A stretch of DNA of 64,000 nucleotides from Labia minor (taxonomy: Eukaryota > Arthropoda > Insecta > Dermaptera > Spongiphoridae): positions 15,650,491-15,714,490 of the forward strand of contig OY720345.1 in NCBI GenBank assembly GCA_963082975.1, written 5' to 3'. The position numbers and the translations under genes are program-made. Of this stretch, positions 10,389-20,575 are shown piece after piece. Numbering within the stretch: the stretch's first letter is position 1; each line of letters begins with the position of its first letter. Below the pieces are notes generated by a model. That model was not told the DNA's origin, made no database searches, and worked only from the letters and a program-made list of their open reading frames with translations.

Positions 10389-12248
10389 ATGGATCGTTGG
10401 CTACAAACTGGTTCAACACAGAAACGGAAAGAATCAGATGATGAGGCATCAACAGCAAACTCTACCAAGAAACGCAAAACTAGAAAATATTCGGATGATT
10501 ATTTATCATTTGGATTTTCTTATATTTGCAACAATGATGTGGAAAGACCAGTCTGCGTTCTATGTCAGGAAAGTTTATCCAATGAAAGTATGAAACCTGC
10601 TAATCTCAGACGTCATTTACAAACAAAGCACAGCGAGCATGTTAGTAAGTCTATCGAATTTTTTAAAATGAAAAAAGAAGAACTTAATTCAAGTCAGAAA
10701 TTGATGGTAAAGACGGGATCTGGTGGTATGAGTAAGAAAGCAGTAATGGCATCATATGAAGTAGCTCTACTTATTGCTAAAGCAGGAAAGCCGCATAATA
10801 TAGCAGAGCAATTAATTCTTCCTGCTACAAAAGTAATTACAAATATAATGTTAGGAACTAAAGCAGCAAACGATATAAATTTGATTTCATTATCAAATGA
10901 TACGGTTAAGAATAGGATTGAAGACATGTCATGTAATATAAAAGAAGAATTAATATCGAGAGTGCGCAAAAGTCACTATTACTCATTACAATTGGATGAA
11001 AGTACTGATGTCACTAATAATGCCAATTTGTTAGCTTTCATTAGATATGAGTTTGAAAATCAAATACAAGAAGATGTATTGTTTTGTGATTCACTACCTT
11101 CACGAACGACAGCTAATGACATATTTAACAGTTTGAATAATTTTATAACCGAAAATGAAATAGAGTGGCCAAAATGTGTTGGAATTTGCACTGATGGTGC
11201 TCGTGCAATGTCAGGTACAAGAACTGGATTGATTGCTCTTATTAAAAATGTTGCGCCTCAGGTTGTTTGGAATCATTGCTGCATTCACAGAGAATCATTA
11301 GCAGCCAAAAATATGTCACCAGATTTGAAAAGAACATTAGACGAAGTAGTTAAAATTGTCAATTTCATTAAGGCTCGTCCACTTAATTCCAGAGTTTTTA
11401 AAATTTTGTGTGAGGAAATGGGTAGTCAACATACACATTTATTATTACATACAGATGTACGTTGGTTGTCCCGCGGGAAAGTACTCATTCGCCTTTTTGA
11501 GCTTCGAGATGAAATACGATTGTTTTTAATAGATGCGCATTTTGAACTGACCGAATGTTTCAATGGTTTTATCTGGTTAGCTAAGGTGGCTTACTTGACT
11601 GATATTTTTACAAAATTGAACGAACTTAATTTGAGCCTGCAAGGTACTGTTGTAAATATATTTAAAGTTGAAGATAAAATAGAAGCAATGATTAAAAAAA
11701 TCGACTTGTGGTCGAAACGCATCCAGAACGGTGTATATGAGTCTTTTCCAACTCTCAATGATTTCATAGAAAGCTCCTGTGAAAAATTGCTTAATCAAAC
11801 GCGTCAATTATTTGTTGAACATTTAATTACTTTGAAAAGCAACTTCAGGAAGTATTTTTCTACTCCTGATCCTTGCAATAACTGGATCAGAGATCCATTT
11901 AATATGGAAATTACAAATGCTAAACATTTATCTGCACCTGAACAAGATATTCTCGTGGAATTATCATGTGATACAACTTATAAACTAAAATTTAACAAAA
12001 CTGAATTGAGCAACTTTTGGTTACTTCTCAGGTCAGATTATCCTGCGCTTGCAAATAAAGCACTTCAACACTTGATTCCATTCTGCACAACATATTTATG
12101 CGAACAAGCTTTTTCGGTACTATTTTATATTAAGTCTAAATATAGAAACAAATTAAATGTAGAGCCGGATCTTAGATTAAAAGTTTCCAATATTAAGCCA
12201 GATATTGAGATTCTTGTTTCAAGAAAACAACTGCATACATCTCATTAA
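10389..12248 (+). CDS. hAT transposase, BED zinc finger, ZBED5/SCAND3-like
   Basis: This 619-residue protein would bind the element ends and cut and paste the hAT transposon in the nucleus. The N-terminus is basic and low-complexity. A BED-type finger follows (C56, C59, H76, H81 in CVLCQESLSNES…LRRHLQTKH). The RNase H-like core shows LQLDESTD (D203), GICTDGARAMSG (D269), an NHCCIHRESLAAK motif at about 295-307 and DVRWLSRGK at 356. The C-terminal dimerisation region (about 545-595) includes TTYLCEQAFS with the likely third acidic residue E572, then SKYRNKLNVEPDLR. Order and length match animal hAT transposases and the domesticated ZBED5/SCAND3/FAM200 proteins, which end similarly. The start at 10389 has a fair context (AAAATGG) and begins the family-typical MDRWL. 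The frame is entire with no intron. Inverted termini and TSD show that it is still part of a transposon, so a host role is unlikely. Confidence 0.93.
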   Translation: MDRWLQTGSTQKRKESDDEASTANSTKKRKTRKYSDDYLSFGFSYICNNDVERPVCVLCQESLSNESMKPANLRRHLQTKHSEHVSKSIEFFKMKKEELNSSQKLMVKTGSGGMSKKAVMASYEVALLIAKAGKPHNIAEQLILPATKVITNIMLGTKAANDINLISLSNDTVKNRIEDMSCNIKEELISRVRKSHYYSLQLDESTDVTNNANLLAFIRYEFENQIQEDVLFCDSLPSRTTANDIFNSLNNFITENEIEWPKCVGICTDGARAMSGTRTGLIALIKNVAPQVVWNHCCIHRESLAAKNMSPDLKRTLDEVVKIVNFIKARPLNSRVFKILCEEMGSQHTHLLLHTDVRWLSRGKVLIRLFELRDEIRLFLIDAHFELTECFNGFIWLAKVAYLTDIFTKLNELNLSLQGTVVNIFKVEDKIEAMIKKIDLWSKRIQNGVYESFPTLNDFIESSCEKLLNQTRQLFVEHLITLKSNFRKYFSTPDPCNNWIRDPFNMEITNAKHLSAPEQDILVELSCDTTYKLKFNKTELSNFWLLLRSDYPALANKALQHLIPFCTTYLCEQAFSVLFYIKSKYRNKLNVEPDLRLKVSNIKPDIEILVSRKQLHTSH

Positions 12249-12634
12249 ATATGTAAGTTATATTTAATGAGATAAATGCAGTTATTTTTTAAAATATTTC
12301 TTATTTAATATTTTCTGAAAAAAATTATAAAATATTTATATGAATTTAATGTAAGTACCCATTATAATTTGTGAGATTTGTTGCTATGACAATGTTTGTA
12401 TTTTCTTTCTTCAATATTATAATTTCTAATAAAATGTGTTCTACAATATGCAAAAAAATCGTTATTCACCAATCACTGTTAGAAATATTCATCATATATC
12501 CTTGTCCTTATGAGATCGTAAGCCAGAAATTAATTAATAAAATGACGTAAAGTACCTAAAGTTGTGATGGGGGTCCGTCAAAAAAATTTTTTTCAAGTGG
12601 GGGTCCGTGGAGTACATAAGTTTAAGAACCTATG

Positions 12635-12642
12635 TCCTAGAG
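12635..12642. repeat. Target-site duplication of the hAT element, right
   Basis: TCCTAGAG, identical to 9330-9337. Confidence 0.9.
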
Positions 12643-12946
12643 AAACCCATGATGGATCCACGTTTCATCCACGGTTACGAAACGGCCTCAAAAACTCGGT
12701 TTCAGTGATGTTTATTTTCCGCAACAAATAATGCTTCATGAGCACACGAAATTCACTTTTTTCTATTTTCTTCACAAATCACGAGGTAGTCTGCTATTAA
12801 TGGATGTTAAACAAAAACTAAAAGACCCAGCTGGTTCCAATTTCGACAGGATTCAGCTGATAGTTTCCTTCTGACAGGAGCAGTGTTGTCATTTCATTTA
12901 AGAGAGGAAATTCAAAAAGTCACGGACTTATTGACTTGCCCTCGTA

Positions 12947-13792
12947 TGCGTATATGCGTCATACCTATAAAGCAAGCAAAATAAGGGCTTACAGGTTCAC
13001 TATCAGGTGAGTGTTAAGAAAGTGGTTAAAAAATATAATTAGAAAAATTTAAATTCATATTAAAGATGTTTTTTAACTTAAAAAGAAGACAACTTTTAAA
13101 AGGCATTATTAAAAAGATATGTAGATTTCTATTAAGAGAATATAGTTTTGCATATCATGACAACTAAAGAAGATATTGAAATCAACAAATTAAAAATAAA
13201 ATTTAGATACTTTTTTAAGTTGTTTTCTTTATATTTATTATTATTATTATTATTATTATAGATATCTTAAGAAACTATACAATATTATGTTGAAAATTTG
13301 CAAAGTTTGTAATGGGATAGAGGGATGAAATGAAGAAGAGAGAGAGAGATGAAAATAGAAGGAAAGAAAGAAAGAGAGAAAGAGAATGAAAATATTTGCA
13401 TAAAAAAAGATAAAATAATTTATTGAACGATTCGTAGACTCTCGTCGTTTTGTTTAGGATGTTATTGGCCCGAGGTCAAAGGACATCAGCACCACTGGCA
13501 AAGACAAAAAAAAAGGAGCGGAGAATAAAATTAACTAACAATATTAATGGCTAGAAATAGAATGAAATTTCCTAAGGAAAAAAAAAATATATAGGAAACT
13601 TAATTCCTACTCACTTTAACCAAAACTAAGTATTTAGAATTTTTTTTTTTTGCATTTTTTAATATATTAAATATACATTTCAAATAAATAAATTTATTTA
13701 TAGACTAGCTATAGCTGTAATTAATTCATTTTTTTATTTAGAGTATGTCCTACAATTTTTAAACTACATATTTGATTCCATAAATAGGAAGA
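12947..13792. other. AT-rich stretch with one unassigned patch
   Basis: Purine-rich AGAGAGA and GAAAGAAAG tracts lie at 13330-13390. A GC-richer block at about 13430-13530 (…GGCCCGAGGTCAAAGGACAT…) is not recognised. No gene supported. Confidence 0.5.
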
Positions 13793-15085
13793 AATAAGTT
13801 GACCTGTGGCCAGGTCCGAACCGACCGACGGTTTGAAGTAAATTAATTTTCAGCTACAGAAACAATTTCAAATAATTTTAATATATCTATTAATGTAATA
13901 AAAAACAGATATGAATATAACATAAATATTTTTAATTTTATTTTATTTATAATATATATGTAAGACCAGGCTGTGACGTCATGAATGGCTGGATGACTTC
14001 ATATAATTTTAAATCAAGAAAAAACTAATAAATATGATTTTCCCGAGGATAAAACCAATACAAAGTGTATGATTCGTGGTGATATATAAAAAAATCTCAT
14101 GTGAAATTTGGTGTGAAAATAACCCTTTCCTTCCTATCGTCGATCGCTAATACTACCACTTCCGGTTTCCGGATATACACCAAAAGTTGATCAATTCATC
14201 CCACTGATGCATTAAGTAAATATACCAAATTTCATCAAAATCGGTTGAGCCGTTCAGGCTGTACACATCTATACGGACGGACGGACAGACATGCTAAAAA
14301 TACTTTTTTACCGACCGACGATAGTAAGGGAGGTATTGTTTTCACACCAAATTTCACATGTGGAGATTTTTACATATCTCCACGAATCATGCATTTTCTA
14401 AACAGAAAAAAGTATTTTTAGCATGATGTCAGTCTGTCCGTCTGTCCGTCTGTCCGTCCGTCCGTCCGTCTGTCCGTCCGTCCGTCCGTATAGATGTGTA
14501 CAGCCTGAACGGCTCAACCGATTTTGATGAAATTTGGTATATTTACTTAATGCATCAGTGGGATGAATTGATCAACTTTTGGTGCAAATCCGTGAACCGG
14601 AAGTGGTAGTATTAGCGATCGACGATAGGAAGGGAAAGGTTATTTTCACACCAAATTTCACATGAGGAGATTTTTTTATATATCACCACGAATCATGCAC
14701 TTTGTATTGGTTTTATCCTCGGGAAAATCATATTTATTAGTTTTTTCTTGATTTAAAATTATATGACGTCATCCAGCCATTCATGACGTCACAGCCTGGT
14801 CTTACATATAAATATATACATATATTATAAATAAAATAAAATTAAAAATATTTATGTTATATGCCTATATGTTTTTTATTACATTAATAGATATATTAAA
14901 ATTATTTGAAATTGTTTCTATAGCTGGAAATTAATTTACTTCAAACCGTCGGTCGGTTCGGACCTGGCCACAGGTCAACTTATTCTGTTAAGAAAATGCA
15001 TGATTCGTGGAGATATGTAAAAATCTCCACATGTGAAATTTGGTGTGAAAACAATACCTCCCTTACTATCATCGGTCGGTAAAAA
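13793..15085 (+). mobile_element. Family B (HINE-like) copy B1, interrupted by inverted copy B2
   Basis: The left part (13793-about 14305) carries the 5' end (AATAAGTTGACC), the hairpin GACCTG-TGGC-CAGGTC, ACCGACCGACG, the body and the ACGG microsatellite. It stops in ATACTTTTTT. The right part resumes at about 14984 with TTCTGTTAAG and ends GGTCGGTAAAAA. The inserted DNA is a second, nearly complete B copy in opposite orientation, giving a long palindromic block. No coding capacity. Confidence 0.8.
14305..14983 (-). mobile_element. Family B copy B2, nested in B1 in inverted orientation
   Basis: On the minus strand it runs from AATAAGTTGACC at 14983 to the terminal CGTCGGTCGGTAAAAA at about 14305. 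The tetranucleotide array (CCGT/CTGT on the plus strand, 14436-14490) is longer than in B1. Exact borders are blurred because both element end and target are A/T runs. Confidence 0.8.
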
Positions 15086-15322
15086 GTTACAAATAATATT
15101 AGAAATTAATAGAGAATATATTTTCTTATTTATTATTTAAAAAAGAAGTAGCCGAAAAATAATAAATAAAAACATTAAACATTAAACATAAGGAAGTATT
15201 AAAAGTGTTTTTTAATACATTGTAAAGTTTAAATTAGTTTCTCTAAAATGCGGCTCCTGTAGCATTGCTCCTAATCAAAGAGGCCCATGGAGTCATTTGG
15301 GTTGGCCAGGCATGAGCTATTC
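15086..15322. other. AT-rich DNA ending in an unassigned GC-richer patch
   Basis: The interval 15248-15320 (…GCGGCTCCTGTAGCATTGCT…) is open in one frame (CGSCSIAPNQRGPWSHLGWP) up to the MITE border. No start or splice site is convincing, so I leave it uncalled. Confidence 0.35.
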
Positions 15323-15324
15323 TA

Positions 15325-15912
15325 AAGCCTAGTCTACACGGGCTTAGTACTTGTCATTAGTTCAGGGGTGGGCAAATACTTTAAAGCAGCGGTCGCCAAA
15401 CTTTTTGACCTCACGGACCAGTTAATTCATAATTTAAATCCCACGGACCACTAATAGGATTTTTTAAGTGTTAAATATATTTATAAATAAAAATTGTGAT
15501 CAAAGAACACATAAAATGTACCTAGTTAATAAAATGAAACTATTAATAGTATTGTTATGAATTGAATCATGTTTTAATGCATCTTAAAACATAACTTAAC
15601 ATGATGAGTAAGTGTATTCCACATTTTTCTGCGGACCAGCGAAATTTTCTCGCGGACCACCACTTTGGCAACCGCCGCTTTAAAGCGTGGGCCAAAATGA
15701 AATTTTCAAAATGTCTTCCGGGCCGGAGGACCATATTTCGAAAACACTAATAAAAAAAATTTATCTTTTTTTTAAGAGACATATTGAACAAAAAAATCAA
15801 AATAAGAGCTAACTTTTTCAACGAGCAGGCGGGCGTTCAAAAAGCCCGCATTTAAAATTATTAGCCCACCCCTGAACTAATGACAAGTACTAAGCCCGTG
15901 TAAACTAGGCTT
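15325..15912. mobile_element. TA-flanked MITE with about 48-bp inverted termini
   Basis: The left end (AAGCCTAGTCTACACGGGCT…, continuing through GTACTTGTCATTAGTT and CAGGGGTGGGC to 15373) is repeated inverted at 15864-15912 with one mismatch (C/T). TA lies at 15323-15324 and 15913-15914, as for Tc1/mariner-type insertions. The inner part of the inverted repeat, CAGGGGTGGGC, looks like a hAT terminus but has no direct 8-bp duplication beside it. A second MITE (15387-15677) is nested inside. No coding capacity. Confidence 0.8.
15387..15677. mobile_element. hAT-type MITE nested in the TA-flanked MITE
   Basis: 291 bp. Termini are CAGCGGTCGCCAAA and, inverted, TTTGGCAACCGCCG. The perfect 8-bp duplication CTTTAAAG flanks it at 15379-15386 and 15678-15685. 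The subterminal GACCTCACGGACCA / GCGGACCACC phrases are typical of hAT ends. Non-autonomous; no open frame. Confidence 0.88.
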
Positions 15913-16025
15913 TAAGGTCTTTGAAAGGTATATGTAAGATAAAGATGAAAACTATAGTAATAACTAGCAATATTGTTTCACTCAAAATAACATTATATAT
16001 TGTATATTTACATATTTATATATCT

Positions 16026-16430
16026 TATCTTAATATACTAGCAAAAATTGTATATATATTTTGTATATTTTTGAGATATTAAACCGCTTTAAGAATTTTT
16101 TTGAAATTCACACAATAGACAAATTCCACAAAAAATTGACCTGTATTGGTTACACGCTCGGGAAAAATAATCTTTGTTAGTTTTTTTTTATTAAAAAATA
16201 GGAATTTTAATAATAAAAAAAAATGGCTTCGGGCAACTCCGAACAGCGCTTCCTTATATACAAAATATTATAAATAAAATAAAATTAAAAATATTTATTT
16301 TAATAATATTTTGTAATCAAATTACGCGAAATATATTTTATGTTATATCCACAGGCCATACTTTTCTGTCTTTCGTTGCATTAATACGACGGTTAAGGGC
16401 TGTACGTTTTATAACTATTTTTTTTTAATT
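16026..16430 (-). repeat. Family F dispersed repeat, copy 1
   Basis: The block runs from TATACTAGCAAAAATTGTAT through AACCGCTTTAAGAATTTTT, CACGCTCGGGAAAAA and CCATACTTTTCTGTCTTTC. It corresponds to 50262-50600 throughout and partly to 29975-30215 (inverted). Its middle (CTCGGGAAAA…TTAGTTTTTT…TTAAAAT) resembles the reverse of family B, so F may be a B relative. Class not established. Confidence 0.55.
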
Positions 16431-17053
16431 TATGTTCTTTTCAATTATTTGAAATTGTGTGTTTCATATATTTTGTCGTTTATTTATTTTAAATAATAAT
16501 TCTATTCTTAAATATATGAATACTTCATAAGAAATAATTTTTTTAAAGTACTAAGAAGAGCCGCGGCTCGGTTAACCAAGTAATTATTAAAATAGCATAA
16601 ATGGATAAATAAAACACTAGCAAAACAATGAAATCAGAAATTAATCAAAAATTGTAAGAATAAATAATAAATGTGTGTAGAACATACAATTGTCTTGATA
16701 GAATGGATAATTCATTAGTGAATGAATCTAAAATTGATTCTTTTGATTTATTATTGCTATTATTTATTATTATTATTACTCTATTGATTCAGTGATTTTA
16801 AAGTAGTTTTTATTTTCTTATGAAATTTGCTTTCTACCGAAATCTTTGATAAAGCTAATTTTGATTTTGATTTTTTCTAAATTATGTATTATTAAATAAA
16901 TATATTTATCTATTACAACATTGTAATGTTTTCACGAGACTTATCATTTATCATATGAATTATATTTTATAGTATAATATAAATTTAATATTTATACTTA
17001 TATATAAATATTTATATATCTACAATATATATGATATTAATTTTAAATAATTA

Positions 17054-17091
<38 letters not shown>

Positions 17092-18226
17092 CTATTCTTT
17101 GTTTCATAAATGAATATTCATTAATATATGAAAATGTTAATAAAATTAAATAGAAACATTAACATCTTATTTCTAACTAAAATATTTAATAAACATATTA
17201 TTCTAATGAATTTATTAAAATTAATTAAATATGTTTTAGAATAAATGAATGTAGAAGATATGGGATGGTTAGTTGAGAGATTAATTATTTGAAAAAATAT
17301 ATGTTTGTCGTTTATCAGTGAACCAGGTATTTTAGATTTCGATCAGGAAAATATAAAAATTGATGGAAAGTGATTGGTCGCAGAAGATATAGAATAGAAA
17401 TGAATTTTAAAGTTTTAAAATGCCATCGAGAATGAGAATTAGAAAATAGACATATGAGAGATATAAGATAATAATTATATTAAGAATACAAATCAATACT
17501 TATGATATTTTTAACCATCACTTTATTTATAAATTTATTTGTTGTTTTATAGAGGTATTAGATTCAAATTAACCTACCTATGTAGGTAAATATCCAAGAT
17601 TATCTTGATCTCAATCTAATATTGAATAATACATTTTTTATGTGATCAGTATTAAATTTATCAATAATCTTTTGTTTACACATAAATAAATACATTTCAC
17701 ATTTTGAACGTTTTAATGATTTTTATACTAAATATTTTTGAATGAATTAATGAAAATAATAGGATTGAAATATTATGTACCATTTCTAATTTTGAATGAA
17801 TATTAATATCGTTAATTTTATAATATAAGAAAGCAAGATAGATAGTAACGATTGAAGGAATCTGGTTTATTTATTTACTTATTAGAATTTTGATACATCT
17901 TTAGAAAGTATAACTTGAATGATAGAAAAAACTCGGTAATCAAGTATGGATTAACCAGTAAATTTTAAAAATATAATAATAATTAAATATAATTTATAGA
18001 AAAAATGTTAATAACTTTTCATTACTTTTTTAAATTCTATTCAAGTACTTATATTCTTGAATTGGTTCTTCTGGGAAAAAAAAACTCAATATATATAATA
18101 ATATTTATAATAAACATAAGTATATCTTTCTGTCCTTTTGGATATTAATAAAAAAAAACCTATAATTAAATAAAATAAATTAAAATTAAACAATCATTCT
18201 TTACAAATATATTTAAATAATCAAAG
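16431..18226. other. AT-rich stretch without a gene
   Basis: Contains a (TA)n array (17056-17088) and a dispersed repeat at 17098-17240 (separate entry). A palindromic GAGCCGCGGCTC lies at 16559-16570. No frame or RNA gene supported. Confidence 0.6.
17098..17240 (+). repeat. Dispersed repeat (family G), copy 1
   Basis: GAAACATTAACATCTTATTT followed by AACTAAAATATTTAATAAAC recurs at 53282-53335 in the same orientation, with weaker similarity on both sides. Origin unknown. Confidence 0.55.
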
Positions 18227-18228
18227 TA

Positions 18229-19477
18229 CGACGGCAGGCCCGTAACTTTTGAAATTTCTTGTCTCTTAAATAAAATGGCAACACTTCTCCTGTCAGCAGG
18301 TAACTATCAGTTGACTCCTGTTGAAATTGGAACCAGTTGGGTCTTTTAGTTATTGTTTGATATCTATTAATAGCAGACTACCACGTGATTTGAGAAGAAA
18401 ATGGAATTAGCTGGAGTGTCTCCACTCGACTATCTCGCAATTTGAATTGGATTAAATAACATAATATATTATATTTAAATTAAATTTAATTAATTATAAA
18501 TTATAAATAATAAATATTAAACCAGCGCATGTTTGGCTTTTTATTGATGGCACCACGTCACGTGTTGGCGCGTGAGATTTGCAGTGTTAAAAAATTAATT
18601 TTGGTAATTTCAGCGAATCAATCAAGCTGAAATTCTATATATAGCAGTTTTATACAATTATTAATCATGTGAAAAATTATCAAACATATATCTTTATTTT
18701 TACGGTCACCTTAGAGGAAAAAAAATCAAAACGTTGTAGGTAATGACTCCCTTTTGATTGAGCTACATTTCTCAAAAGTTGATAGAAAACTATGAATTTT
18801 GAATAATGTCCATGTACCAAATTTCATCATTCTAGCTCAAACCGTTTTTGAGTAATCTTGTCTACATACATACACACACACATACACACATACACACACA
18901 CACACACACAGACATTTTTCTCAACCTTAGTGAAAATGATTCAGGAACCTTCAAAACGTATAAAAACATCAAAATCTCAACATCGAAAATTTTCGTGATC
19001 GCAATACTATCTCTGGCGAGATAGTAAAAAAGTGAATTTTTCGTGTGCTCATTAAGCATTATTTGTTGCGGAAAATAAACATCACTGAAACCGAGTTTTT
19101 GAGGCCGTTTCGTAACCGTGGATGAAACGTGGATCCACCAAAAAGTGAATTTCCATGAAAATACATGGATTGGGATACGAATTGGTCCTTCATCCGTCCT
19201 ATTCTCCGGATTTAGCCCTGAGTGACTATTTCTTATTTCCAAACCTGAAGAAATGGCTTGGCGTAAAGACATTTGACTCCAACTATGAAATCATCTCACA
19301 AATAAATCTATTTTCATATCCTCGACAAATCTTATTTTTTGGAATGGATAAAATAATTGGAGGAACGTTGGACGAAGTGTATAGAGCTCAAAGGAGACTA
19401 TGTTGAAAAATAAAATAATTCTTTATCCAAAAACCTGTGTTTCATTAAAAAAAGTCACGGACTTATTGATCTACCTT
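18229..19477 (+). mobile_element. mariner M2 copy, interrupted by a family A element
   Basis: The same family as 9153-12944, here in plus orientation. The right end reads AAAAAGTCACGGACTTATTG before TA at 19478-19479. The left end is degenerate (TA at 18227-18228). Transposase remains follow the A insertion: about 19115-19260 includes HPSYSPDLALSDYFLFPNLK, the DD34D third-aspartate region. The segment from 19350 gives the shifted C-terminus. Without the A insert about 630 bp of mariner remains, so it is a deleted, inactive copy. Confidence 0.85.
18407..19027 (+). mobile_element. Family A copy, subtype A1, complete, nested in mariner
   Basis: Starts TTAGCTGGAGTGTCTCC, then ACTATCTCGC. It contains the A1 block (GCATGTTTGGCT…GGCACCACGTCACGTGTTGG), the conserved body (…TTTATTTTTACGGTCAC…), a CA microsatellite (18868-18909) and the 3' stem-loop ACTATCTC-TGGC-GAGATAGT (19007-19025). 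The uninterrupted mariner sequence at 12740-12775 gives the empty site: an A6 run (T6 at 12757-12762) into which this element went without a clear duplication. The long minus-strand frame here is microsatellite-driven. Confidence 0.85.
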
Positions 19478-19479
19478 TA

Positions 19480-20310
19480 TAAAATAATAGATAGAGATAA
19501 AAAGAGTGATGGTAATAAGGAAAAAAATCTGCTTTAGAGGTAAATATGTCTGTTGGTTAGGGATGCAATTAATACTTAAGAGAGTCAGCCACCAAATATA
19601 ACAATTCTAAACACTTTTATGTTTATGACAAACATTAAAAGTTAAAACAAAAAAATGTAGTTTAATGAAAATACCATGACAAACAATTCAATTTCTTCTA
19701 TGCTATTGTATTTATGTTTCCGGGTTACCATTACAATATATTCAACCACTTGTAATCATCCTCAGGCTATCATTGACCTAAAAATTATTTATTATTATAT
19801 TGACACACCTTTAAGAAATTTTCACACTTGTTTTGTTGGAAGATATTCATTTATTACATTTTCTTATAAAAAAATTCATATAAATATATTAGTGAATGTA
19901 ATATTAATCTCTCTCTTTTACTTTAAATTTATATTATTATATGAAATCCTATTTTATGAAACTCAACAAGCGATTAACTTTTTATTATTATTATTATATG
20001 AATTTAATAATAATTAAATTATATTTATTTTAATTAACTTATTATTATTATTAATATTTTTTTCCCATTTTTGTTTTTGTAAAATAATTACCTTCTTCTA
20101 TAAAAATCATTAATTAATAAATTAATTAAAAAAGATTAAAAAAAAATAAATAATTTATTTGAATTCATTACTGAAACATATCTGTCCTGTCCTATGTGTG
20201 GATATTAATAAATTGGTTAATTAGGTATACATTTTCACCATTCTCTTACTTCTCCTATAGAATTTATAATAATAATAATAATTTTCATACATATAATTAT
20301 TCATAAAAAG
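19480..20310. other. AT-rich stretch, nothing recognised
   Basis: The frame at 19676-20017 is A/T-driven, with no domain or codon bias that I can see. TTA and TAA runs are frequent. Confidence 0.5.
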
Positions 20311-20575
20311 GCGCCACAGGGTGAGAGGTTAACGGAGTTGTCTCATATTCTCGTGGTCCCGGGTCTGGCAAGGGAAATACTTTAGCTGGGGCCTTTGGGA
20401 CGGAGTCAACCCAGCCTCCGGGATCAAAATTGGGAAAGCTACTTGATAGCGTCTCCGATCAAAGAAATCAAGGTAAAGGATGATAGGACCCGTTCTACTG
20501 TTCATAGGACACCTCATTGATATAACCGACTTGATAGGCGTTGTCCTTGCGTAGAATGTTCAAAGTCAGAGGTTG
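20311..20575 (+). repeat. tRNA-derived SINE, family S1, copy 2
   Basis: The same head and body as 3784-4050 (GCGCCACAGGGTGAGAGG, TCTCGTGGTCCCGGG, CTACTTGATAGCGTCTCCGA, ATATAACCGACTTGATAGGC). About 15 bp around the B box are missing, so the internal promoter is broken. Confidence 0.75.

Larger units (their letters stand above)
9338..12634 (+). mobile_element. Complete hAT transposon with intact transposase
   Basis: 3297 bp. Short inverted termini read CAGTGGTTCTTAAAC at the left and CATAGGTTCTTAAAC (minus strand) at the right, followed by GGTCCGCGGACCCC-type subterminal sequence at both ends. The TSD TCCTAGAG is perfect. The single 619-codon gene is uninterrupted. Between the left end and the gene lie tandem duplications (a 55-bp unit at about 9804-9915, and AAAATGATATTAAA-type units at 10190-10300). 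Identical TSDs and an open gene suggest a recent insertion. The element landed in a mariner relic. Confidence 0.92.
9153..12944 (-). mobile_element. mariner element M2, deletion derivative split by the hAT insertion
   Basis: The termini are inverted (AGGTCAATAAGTCCGTGACT at the left; TCAAAAAGTCACGGACTTAT at the right) and TA dinucleotides flank both ends (9151-9152, 12945-12946). Without the hAT insert only about 487 bp remain, against about 1.3 kb for a full mariner. On the minus strand the left part (ending near 9213) encodes the transposase C-terminus (LEKRWTKCITLKGDH then a stop). The right part matches the first half of the copy at 18229-19477. Confidence 0.85.

Noticed and set aside
10366-11807. 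Smaller frames overlapping the hAT transposase
   Set aside because: Shadows of the 619-codon gene in other frames and on the other strand.
14430-14490. CRISPR-like or minisatellite array of CCGT/CTGT units
   Set aside because: It is the tetranucleotide microsatellite of family B, without spacers; the genome is eukaryotic.
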